From the NCBI RefSeq assembly GCF_002161765.1, contig NZ_NFIN01000014.1:1-64000 (forward strand): a DNA stretch of 64,000 bases, read 5' to 3'. Each line of letters starts with the position of its first letter. The first letter of the stretch is position 1. Under the pieces are notes generated by a model, which was not told the DNA's origin, did no database searches, and worked only from the letters and a program-made list of their open reading frames with translations. Positions 33,158 through 40,141 of this stretch are shown one piece after another. This DNA is from Bacteroides sp. An322 (GTDB lineage Bacteria; Bacteroidota; Bacteroidia; Bacteroidales; Bacteroidaceae). The position numbers were made by a program, and so were the translations under genes.

Positions 33158-34351
33158 TTATGCCATGATTGCGGCAAGTTTGTCAATAATGTCTTTTGCC
33201 ACTTCTTTCTTGTCTTTCAACGGATAAGGCGTGCATCCCGTTTCATCGACAATCGTTATTTTATTGGTATCGCAACGGAATCCGGCACCTTTGTCATTCA
33301 ATGAATTTAACACGATAAAGTCGAAATTCTTCCGTTTGCGCTTTTCTTGGGCATGTGCAAGTTCATCATTGGTTTCCAATGCAAAACCTATCAGGCGTTG
33401 TTGGGGATGCTTGGCTTGTCCCAAGGCAGCGGCAATATCATGAGTCGGCTTCAACTTAATGGTCAAATCGTCTTTTTCTCGTTTGATTTTATGAGAGGCT
33501 ACAATTTCTGGTGTAAAATCGGCTACGGCTGCACATAAAATGCCTGCATCGCAATCCGGATAAAACTCCATTGCAGCGCGGTACATTTCTTCCGCACTTT
33601 CCACATTGATGCGCCGGATGGCAGGATGTTGCGTCTGGAGGTTGACCGGACCGCTTATCAAGGTCACTTCAGCCCCTCTTTCTGCACAATTCTCGGCTAA
33701 TGCATATCCCATTTTGCCTGAAGAATAATTGCCGATGAAGCGTACCGGGTCAATCTTTTCATAGGTCGGTCCTGCTGTTATCAGGATTTTCTTGCCTTTC
33801 AAGTCTTCTTTTCGGGCAAAGAAATCTTCCAGTACTTCCACTATCTTTTCCGGTTCTTCCATTCTGCCTTTGCCCACCAAGTGGCTTGCCAGTTCGCCCG
33901 AAGCCGGTTCGATGATGTGATTGCCATACGAACGGAGGATATCCAAATTGTGTTGGGTAGAGGGATGGGCAAACATGTCCAAGTCCATAGCCGGAGCAAC
34001 GAATACCGGTGCTTTCATCGACAAGTAGGTCGTGACCAGCATGTTATCGGCTATGCCGTGTGCCATTTTTCCGATAGTGGAAGCCGTGGCAGGAGCGATG
34101 AGCATGGCATCTGCCCATAAACCCAAGTCTACGTGGCTATGCCAAGTGCCGTCCCGCTGGGCGAAAAATTCACTGATGACCGGCTTGCTGGTCAGTGCCG
34201 ACAGGGTGATGGGCGTAATGAATTCTTTTCCGGCAGGGGTGATGACAATTTGCACTTCAGCTCCTTTCTTGATGAGTAAGCGGGTCAGCACCGCCGCTTT
34301 ATAAGCCGCAATGCTTCCCGTAATGCCTAATACGATTTTCTTGCCTTTCAT
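33158..34351 (-). CDS. coaBC: Bifunctional phosphopantothenoylcysteine decarboxylase/synthetase
   Basis: Two steps of coenzyme A synthesis in one protein. The N-terminal CoaC flavoprotein half (GITGSIAAYKA, WHSHVDLGLWADAMLIAPATASTIGKMAHGIADN, PAMDLDMF) decarboxylates, and the C-terminal CoaB half (ITAGPTYEKIDPVRFIGNYSSGKMGYALAE) makes the peptide bond. The flavoprotein motif reads PAMDLDMF where PAMNxxMW is common. Three bases after the exonuclease gene. Confidence 0.94.
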   Translation of the reverse strand: MKGKKIVLGITGSIAAYKAAVLTRLLIKKGAEVQIVITPAGKEFITPITLSALTSKPVISEFFAQRDGTWHSHVDLGLWADAMLIAPATASTIGKMAHGIADNMLVTTYLSMKAPVFVAPAMDLDMFAHPSTQHNLDILRSYGNHIIEPASGELASHLVGKGRMEEPEKIVEVLEDFFARKEDLKGKKILITAGPTYEKIDPVRFIGNYSSGKMGYALAENCAERGAEVTLISGPVNLQTQHPAIRRINVESAEEMYRAAMEFYPDCDAGILCAAVADFTPEIVASHKIKREKDDLTIKLKPTHDIAAALGQAKHPQQRLIGFALETNDELAHAQEKRKRKNFDFIVLNSLNDKGAGFRCDTNKITIVDETGCTPYPLKDKKEVAKDIIDKLAAIMA

Positions 34352-34354
34352 GTT

Positions 34355-35131
34355 TTATTTTACCAATCCGCTTTCGCGCAATCTGATTTTAGTCAATACG
34401 TTTTTAGTGTTCAGTGTGAAATCACCGTTCATAATCCAGCCGAAATAGCCTTGGTCGCGTTTCAGCACTTCCGCTACCGGCATGCCTTTGTATTTTCCGA
34501 AGTTGAATACTTCAGTTCCGTTGTCATCGTAAACGATACGGCCTGCGAAGTCTACATTTTTGCTGTATGTCGAATACTCGGAAAGGAAAGCCACGTCGTT
34601 CTGTAACGTGTCCGGATAATGGTCGAGTTGGGCTTTCAGCACTTCGTAAGTAGCCCGTGTGTCGGCTTCTGCAGTATGTGCGTCTTCCAGGTTTTTCCCG
34701 CAATAGAACTTATAGGCAGCCGATAGGGTGCGCTGTTCCAGTTTGTGGTAAATCACCTGAACATCAATAAACTTGCGCTTGCTCAAGTCGATGTCTATGC
34801 CTGCACGCAAGAATTCTTCCACCAGCACCGGCACATCGAAGCGGTTGGAGTTGAATCCGGCGATGTCTGCCCCTTCGATGGATTTAGCCAGTTCTTTCGC
34901 TATTTGCTTGAAAGTGGGGCAGTCTGCTACGTCTTCATCGTGGATGCCATGGATAGCGGTAGAGGCTTCGGGTATGTGCATTTCCGGATTGATGCGCATG
35001 GTCTTGCTTTCCTCGTTTCCATTCGGATACACTTTCAGATAGCAGATTTCTACAATGCGGTCGGTATTGATGTTGGTTCCGGTGGTTTCCAAATCGAAGA
35101 AAACCAGCGGATTTTTCAAATTCAGTTTCAT
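34355..35131 (-). CDS. 3'-5' exonuclease (DnaQ-like, DEDDh)
   Basis: A 258-residue exonuclease of the DNA polymerase III epsilon fold. The DEDDh motifs are FFDLETTGTN (ExoI), NRFDVPVLVEE (ExoII) and DAHTAEADTRA (ExoIII with His). A C-terminal 70-residue extension includes a DUF3820-like region (FNFGKYKGMPVAEVLKRDQGYFGWIMNGDF). It follows dnaN by 79 bases, and so could act as a proofreading or repair nuclease linked with the clamp. Confidence 0.9.
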   Translation of the reverse strand: MKLNLKNPLVFFDLETTGTNINTDRIVEICYLKVYPNGNEESKTMRINPEMHIPEASTAIHGIHDEDVADCPTFKQIAKELAKSIEGADIAGFNSNRFDVPVLVEEFLRAGIDIDLSKRKFIDVQVIYHKLEQRTLSAAYKFYCGKNLEDAHTAEADTRATYEVLKAQLDHYPDTLQNDVAFLSEYSTYSKNVDFAGRIVYDDNGTEVFNFGKYKGMPVAEVLKRDQGYFGWIMNGDFTLNTKNVLTKIRLRESGLVK

Positions 35132-35210
35132 GTTATTTCTTTTGGTAATGCGAGAACCACGAATGGTTTAACGCTCAATTCTCAATTTTTAATTTTCAAT
35201 TTTCAATATC

Positions 35211-36335
35211 TTAGTCGTTCAGCATCATAGGCATCAGCAGCATCAGCAGGTCTTCGTTTTCTTCTTGTTCTTCCGGAACAATGACTCCTGCGCGTGAAGG
35301 GTCTGCTAATTCGAGGACAACATTGGTTGCAGAAATGTTATTCAGAATGTCTATCAGGAACGACGACTTGAAACCGATATTCATGGGATTGCCTTCATAT
35401 TGGCAGATGAGGGTTTCTTCTGCCGAGGTCGAGAAGTCAATGTCTTGTCCGGATATTGTAAGCTGGTTTTCCGACAAGTTCAGCTTAATCAGGCTGCTTG
35501 CCTGGGATGAAAATACGGACACACGCCGCAAGGCACTAATCAGTGAAGTGCGGTCGAGGGTGGCTTTATGCGGGTTGTTTTGGGGAATCACCGAATTATA
35601 GTTCGGGTAGCGTCCTTCTATCAGCCTGCATATCATTTGGTAGTTTTCCAGTGTGAACATGGCATTCCGGTCATCGAAGCCGATTTGTACATCTCCTTGT
35701 TCTTTGGTCAGCAGGTTCTTCAGGAGGTTAGCGGGCTTCTTGGGCAAAATAAAGGCTGCTTTTTCAGTGCCGTGGGCTGCGTAGGTCTTGTTGCGTACCA
35801 GTTTATGTCCGTCCGATGCTACCATGGTGATGTCTTCGGGAGTGATATCGAAATAAATACCGTTCATAACCGGACGAAGCTCGTCGTCGGCGGTCGCGAA
35901 AATGCATCGGTTCACCCCTCCCAGCAAGGTTTCGGCTGATAGGGTCAGTTGTACGGCATTAGCTCCTAATGCCTGAGGCTGAGGATATTCATCGGCATTC
36001 TGCCCCATCAGGTTGTATTGTCCGTTTTGGTATTGGACGGTGATTTCCAGGTTGTCTAAGTTTATTTGGAATGCCAAGGGCTGTTCTGGAATCTCTTTTA
36101 ACGCTTCCAACAAGGTACGGGATGAAACGGCAAACCGTCCGTCTCCGTCAAATTCGTTTACTTCGATAGAGGTGGAAAGAGTTGTCTCGTTGTCCGAGGC
36201 GGTCATGGAAAGTGTGCCGTCGCGCAGCTCCAGCAGGAAGCAGTCGAGGATGGGTAACGAGTTTTTCGAATTGATTACACGGCTGATAGCCTGTAAATGA
36301 CTGAATAGGCTTGTGCTTGAAACAATAAATTTCAT
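35211..36335 (-). CDS. dnaN: DNA polymerase III beta sliding clamp
   Basis: The 374-residue clamp that holds DNA polymerases on the template, with three repeated clamp domains (about residues 1-125, 126-250, 251-374). It has the conserved N-terminus MKFIVSSTSLFSHLQAIS and the MLLMPMML-type C-terminal end. It leads a run of repair and CoA genes (exonuclease, coaBC, recN, rlmB). Confidence 0.95.
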   Translation of the reverse strand: MKFIVSSTSLFSHLQAISRVINSKNSLPILDCFLLELRDGTLSMTASDNETTLSTSIEVNEFDGDGRFAVSSRTLLEALKEIPEQPLAFQINLDNLEITVQYQNGQYNLMGQNADEYPQPQALGANAVQLTLSAETLLGGVNRCIFATADDELRPVMNGIYFDITPEDITMVASDGHKLVRNKTYAAHGTEKAAFILPKKPANLLKNLLTKEQGDVQIGFDDRNAMFTLENYQMICRLIEGRYPNYNSVIPQNNPHKATLDRTSLISALRRVSVFSSQASSLIKLNLSENQLTISGQDIDFSTSAEETLICQYEGNPMNIGFKSSFLIDILNNISATNVVLELADPSRAGVIVPEEQEENEDLLMLLMPMMLND

Positions 36336-36382
36336 ATTGGTATATTTTTATTTTTTATATTTGCAATCGTCAAAAACATTGC

Positions 36383-36390
36383 CAAAGTTA
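36383..36390 (-). promoter_or_regulatory. -7 box TAACTTTG for dnaN
   Basis: Minus-strand TAACTTTG, matching TAnnTTTG, 47 bases before the dnaN start. Confidence 0.55.
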
Positions 36391-36489
36391 CGAAAAGATT
36401 GGCGATGCATCACAAAAAAGAAGCTAAAAAATTAGTTTACTTCTGTAGAAAAGCGTAATTTCGTGACCAAAATTAAAAAAACTATAGAT

Positions 36490-36870
36490 ATGGAATTAGC
36501 AGGAAAAGTGATTGCCGTACTTCCTCCGAAGAGCGGTACATCAAGAAATGGAAATGAATGGACAGTGCAAGAGTATGTAATCGAAACGCATGACCAATAT
36601 CCGCGCCGGATGTGTTTCGATGTGTTTGGAGCAGATAAAATACAACAATTCAATATCCAGGTGGGCGAAGAACTGAATGTTTCGTTTGATATTGATGCCC
36701 GTGAATGGCAGGGGCGTTGGTTTAATAGTATCCGCGCCTGGAAGGTAGACCGCGTCAGCGCAGACCAGTCGGTCGCTCCCCAACAGCCTCCTTTCCCGCC
36801 GGTGAACGCTGCTCCGGCGGCTCCGGTAGATTTCTCTGCTGGCGATGAAAAAGACGACCTTCCTTTCTAA
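36490..36870 (+). CDS. DUF3127 single-stranded-DNA-binding-like protein with SSB-type tail
   Basis: A 126-residue protein with the DUF3127 OB-like domain (GKVIAVLPPKSGTSRNG.EWTVQEYVIET, then a strand pair ending in SIRAWKVDRV) and a proline/alanine-rich linker that ends in DEKDDLPF. That last motif is the same as the acidic tip of SSB, which recruits many repair proteins. I start at MELAGKV; upstream residues are not in the family. Divergent from dnaN. It may bind DNA or act as an SSB mimic; neither is shown here. Confidence 0.75.
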   Translation: MELAGKVIAVLPPKSGTSRNGNEWTVQEYVIETHDQYPRRMCFDVFGADKIQQFNIQVGEELNVSFDIDAREWQGRWFNSIRAWKVDRVSADQSVAPQQPPFPPVNAAPAAPVDFSAGDEKDDLPF

Positions 36871-36885
36871 ATCTCGGCACTGACA

Positions 36886-36995
36886 AAAAGGCACATTTGT
36901 GCTGACAAAAATGCATACGGCTTCATTGGCTGACGCACTTGGCTTCGTTGGCTGATGAAGCCTGCTTTGTTTGCCATCGAAGCCTGCTTCGTTTA
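36886..36995. repeat. Intergenic repeat (family E), first copy
   Basis: A composite of imperfect units (GCTGACAAAAATGCATACGG, CTTCATTGGCTGACGCAC, CTTCGTTGGCTGATGAAG and CCATCGAAGCCTGCTTCG) with local inverted pairs. It is about 60 bases alike to the repeat at 56.9 kb. It lies downstream of the DUF3127 gene and ends some 50 bases before the GH3 promoter. Confidence 0.5.
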
Positions 36996-37043
36996 AATAG
37001 TTCTAATGCATCGCCTGTTTTTTGCATGTTTTGAAGAAGTTGC

Positions 37044-37051
37044 TAACTTTG
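37044..37051 (+). promoter_or_regulatory. -7 box TAACTTTG for the GH3 gene
   Basis: TAnnTTTG box with a TTG-like element about 20 bases upstream (GAAGAAGTTG). It is 68 bases before the GH3 ATG. Confidence 0.5.
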
Positions 37052-37118
37052 CTACGTTATATATATAAGTAGGGATGTAAAAACATCTAGTTATAATCAT
37101 TAATTATCCAATTTTATC

Positions 37119-39704
37119 ATGAAAAAGACATTTAGATTTGTGGGGTTAGGGCTGATAGGCTTTTTCCTGTTGTCGTGCAATTCCAAATTGCCGTATCAAG
37201 ACACCTCTCTTTCGCCAGAGGAGCGTGCCGAAGATTTAGTAGGCAGGCTGACGCTGGAAGAGAAAGTTTCACTTATGCAAAATTCTTCACCGGCGATTCC
37301 GAGGCTGGGCATCAAGGCTTACGACTGGTGGAGCGAGGCTCTCCACGGGGTAGGACGTGCCGGACTGGCTACGGTTTTCCCTCAATCCATCGGAATGGCA
37401 GCATCGTTCAACGATAGTCTGTTGCTGGAGGTATTTACGGCGGTCAGCGATGAGGCGCGTGCCAAATATGTAGAGTTCGGGAAAGACGGTTCGTCTGAAC
37501 GGTATCAGGGATTGACTTTCTGGACGCCTAATGTCAATATTTTCCGCGATCCGCGTTGGGGACGCGGGCAAGAGACCTACGGTGAGGACCCTTATCTGAG
37601 CAGCCGGATGGGAATCAGCGTCGTGCGTGGATTGCAGGGGCCTGAAGATGAAAAATACGATAAGCTTCATGCATGTGCCAAGCATTTTGCGGTGCATTCG
37701 GGACCGGAATGGAATCGTCATATATTTGATGTGGAGAGCGTAGACCCGCGTGACTTGTGGGAAACTTACTTGCCAGCCTTTAAGGCTTTGGTACAGAAGG
37801 CGGATGTGAAAGAGGTGATGTGTGCCTACAACCGCTTTGAAGGAGAGCCTTGCTGCGGAAGCACGAAGTTGCTTCAGCAGATTCTCCGCGATGATTGGGG
37901 ATATGAAGGGATTGTGGTGTCCGATTGTTGGGCAATCAATGACTTTTATACTGAGGGTTATCATCATACCGAGCCGGATGCGGAACATGCTTCGGCTAAG
38001 GCGGTAGGAAGTGGTACCGACTTGGAGTGTGGTGAAAGCTATGGTTCGCTGGTAGATGCTGTCAAGCAGGGCTTGATTGATGAAGAGAAAATCAATGTGT
38101 CTGTAAAGCGTTTGATGAAAGCCCGTTTTGAGTTGGGCGAAATGGATGAGGACGTTTCGTGGAATGAGATACCTTATAGTGTAGTAGATAGTAAGGAACA
38201 TCGGGCGTTGGCTTTGAGGATGGCACAGGAAAGCATTGTGTTGTTGAAGAATGCAGGCAATGTGCTTCCGTTGAACAAACAGATGAAAGTGGCATTGGTC
38301 GGTCCGAATGCCAATGACAGTATCATGCAATGGGGAAACTATAACGGATTCCCAAGTCAGACTTCTACTTTATTGAAGAGCTTGCAGGCGCAATTCCCCG
38401 AAGGACAGTTGATTTATGAGCCTGGGTGTGACCATACTTCTGCTGTGGCATTGCAAAGCTTGTTCCAGCAATGCAGTGCAGACGGGAAGGTTGGGTTTAA
38501 GGCTGCTTATTGGAATCAGACTAAGCCGGAAGGTACTCCGGATGTAGAGACTCATGTCGGTACGCCGTTCCGTTTTACCACAGCTGGGGCTATTGTGTTT
38601 GCTCCGGGTGTCAATTTGGGCGATTTCTCGGCAGAGTATGAATCTACGTTCCGTCCAGAGAAGAGTGAAGAAGTGGTATTCAGTTTCCAGACCCAAGGCT
38701 TTGCCAAATTGTTTGTTGACGGAGAAGAAGTGGCTTCTGCCTTGAATATGAAGAGCAACCGTGTCTATGCATTTCAGGCAGAGGCAGGAAAATCGTATGA
38801 TATCAAGATACAGTTTGTGGCGACTGAAGGCAATTGTGCTACGCTGAATTTCGATTTCGGGCGTGAAGTGCCGCTTGATTTGCAGGCTTCGGTGGAAAAG
38901 GTGAAAGATGCCGATGTGGTTGTATTTGCCGGAGGTATTTCTCCGGGGCTGGAAGGTGAAGAGATGCCGGTCAGCGTACCCGGATTTAAAGGAGGAGACC
39001 GTGAGAATATCGAATTGCCTGAAGTGCAAACCCGTTTGCTTTCCGAGTTGAAGAAAGCCGGAAAGAAGATTATATTTGTCAATTTCTCTGGTTCAGCTAT
39101 GGGGCTGGCTCGCGAAGCAGGAATGTGTGATGCCATTATTCAGGCTTGGTATCCCGGACAGGCTGGAGGTAATGCGGTGGCTTCTGTTCTATTGGGAGAT
39201 TATAATCCTGCAGGACGTTTGCCGGTTACTTTCTATAAGAGCACCAAGCAATTGCCCGATTTTCTGGATTATTCGATGAAGGGACGTACATACCGCTACA
39301 TGGATGAGGCTCCGTTATATCCGTTCGGGTATGGATTAAGCTATACGGCGTTCGAATATGGAGAAGCTAAGGCTTCTGCGTTGGAAGTGAAAGAAGGCGA
39401 AATTTGTACGTTGACGGTTCCGGTAACAAATGTTGGTGAACGTGACGGAGAAGAAGTGGTACAAGTGTATTTGCGCCGTCCGGGAGATAAGGAAGGGCCA
39501 AGCCATGCCTTGCGTGCATTTAAACGTGTGGCTATAAAGAAAGGTGAGACCCGGCAGGTTACTTTCCAATTAGACGATGAAAGTTTTGAATGGTTTGACG
39601 AGAATACCAATACGGTTCATCCGCTTTCCGGAGAGTACGAGATTTTGTATGGAGGTTCTTCCGATAGGAAACAATTGAAGGCGGTTAAAGTGAAACGTAT
39701 CTGA
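37119..39704 (+). CDS. Glycoside hydrolase family 3 lipoprotein with PA14 insertion (beta-xylosidase/glucosidase type)
   Basis: An 861-residue lipoprotein (LIGFFLLSCNSK, no acidic run, so probably periplasmic). The N-terminal GH3 barrel has DWWSEALHGVGRAG...FPQSIGMAA, as in xylosidase-type GH3 enzymes, and the nucleophile in VVSDCWAIND (Asp 269). A PA14 domain is inserted at about residues 450-600 (YWNQTKPEGTPDVETH...LFVDGEEV). The C-terminal domain holds the acid/base Glu in GISPGLEGEEM (E612 or E615) and an FnIII-like domain follows. It cuts non-reducing beta-linked sugars from oligosaccharides. It is bounded by its own promoter and terminator, so is not part of the nuclease locus downstream. 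Confidence 0.93.
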   Translation: MKKTFRFVGLGLIGFFLLSCNSKLPYQDTSLSPEERAEDLVGRLTLEEKVSLMQNSSPAIPRLGIKAYDWWSEALHGVGRAGLATVFPQSIGMAASFNDSLLLEVFTAVSDEARAKYVEFGKDGSSERYQGLTFWTPNVNIFRDPRWGRGQETYGEDPYLSSRMGISVVRGLQGPEDEKYDKLHACAKHFAVHSGPEWNRHIFDVESVDPRDLWETYLPAFKALVQKADVKEVMCAYNRFEGEPCCGSTKLLQQILRDDWGYEGIVVSDCWAINDFYTEGYHHTEPDAEHASAKAVGSGTDLECGESYGSLVDAVKQGLIDEEKINVSVKRLMKARFELGEMDEDVSWNEIPYSVVDSKEHRALALRMAQESIVLLKNAGNVLPLNKQMKVALVGPNANDSIMQWGNYNGFPSQTSTLLKSLQAQFPEGQLIYEPGCDHTSAVALQSLFQQCSADGKVGFKAAYWNQTKPEGTPDVETHVGTPFRFTTAGAIVFAPGVNLGDFSAEYESTFRPEKSEEVVFSFQTQGFAKLFVDGEEVASALNMKSNRVYAFQAEAGKSYDIKIQFVATEGNCATLNFDFGREVPLDLQASVEKVKDADVVVFAGGISPGLEGEEMPVSVPGFKGGDRENIELPEVQTRLLSELKKAGKKIIFVNFSGSAMGLAREAGMCDAIIQAWYPGQAGGNAVASVLLGDYNPAGRLPVTFYKSTKQLPDFLDYSMKGRTYRYMDEAPLYPFGYGLSYTAFEYGEAKASALEVKEGEICTLTVPVTNVGERDGEEVVQVYLRRPGDKEGPSHALRAFKRVAIKKGETRQVTFQLDDESFEWFDENTNTVHPLSGEYEILYGGSSDRKQLKAVKVKRI

Positions 39705-39754
39705 ATAGGAAGGACTATGTGATTTAAATTTATAGTGTATAAGTACACAAAGAT

Positions 39755-39810
39755 AAAGGCAGAGGGGCATAGAATGAACCGGAGTAAGGGGAAATGCTCG
39801 TCTGCCTTTT
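39755..39810 (+). terminator. Terminator after the GH3 gene
   Basis: AAAGGCAGA and TCTGCCTTT plus inner GGCAT/ATGC form a stem of about 14 bp, ending in TTTT. It isolates GH3 from the TonB locus. Confidence 0.75.
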
Positions 39811-40071
39811 ATCATATTGTCTGAAAATGACGGCAATAATCTGGTTTTGTTCCTTTTTAGGGTGGAAGATGTTACGGTTTTGTTTCAAGTGTTAATTTGA
39901 AAGTAAAGGGCATAAATTGGGGTGATGTCCGATGATTTGGACGATAGTTGACTGTCTATATCAGCTTGTAAGGGAAATATTCGGTAATAAATTGATAGGG
40001 AGATGTTTTGTTAACTGCTAATTTTATTAACATAAAGCGGTTAAATCTGCGATAAAAAGCGTATGAAAGTC
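39811..40071. other. Long non-coding gap upstream of the TonB receptor gene
   Basis: About 260 bases with no gene that I can support on either strand. A GTTAAC...TTAAC pair (about 40009-40030) forms a loose dyad 50-80 bases upstream of the promoter. It could hold a regulator site for the nuclease locus; I see no clear motif. Confidence 0.3.
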
Positions 40072-40101
40072 TTTGTGTTTAAGCAAAAATTGTTATATTT
40101 G
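40072..40101 (+). promoter_or_regulatory. Promoter of the nuclease locus: TTTG-N18-TATATTTG
   Basis: A TTTG -33 element, an 18-base spacer and a perfect -7 box TATATTTG at 40094-40101, 40 bases before the receptor start. Spacing is close to the Bacteroides consensus of 19-21. Confidence 0.7.
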
Positions 40102-40141
40102 TTTCTAAATCTTTAATAACACAAAAACAAAGAAGAAACGT

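Noticed and set aside
37287-38330. 347-codon minus-strand open frame inside the GH3 gene
   Set aside because: Antisense shadow of a clear glycosidase with catalytic motifs on the plus strand.
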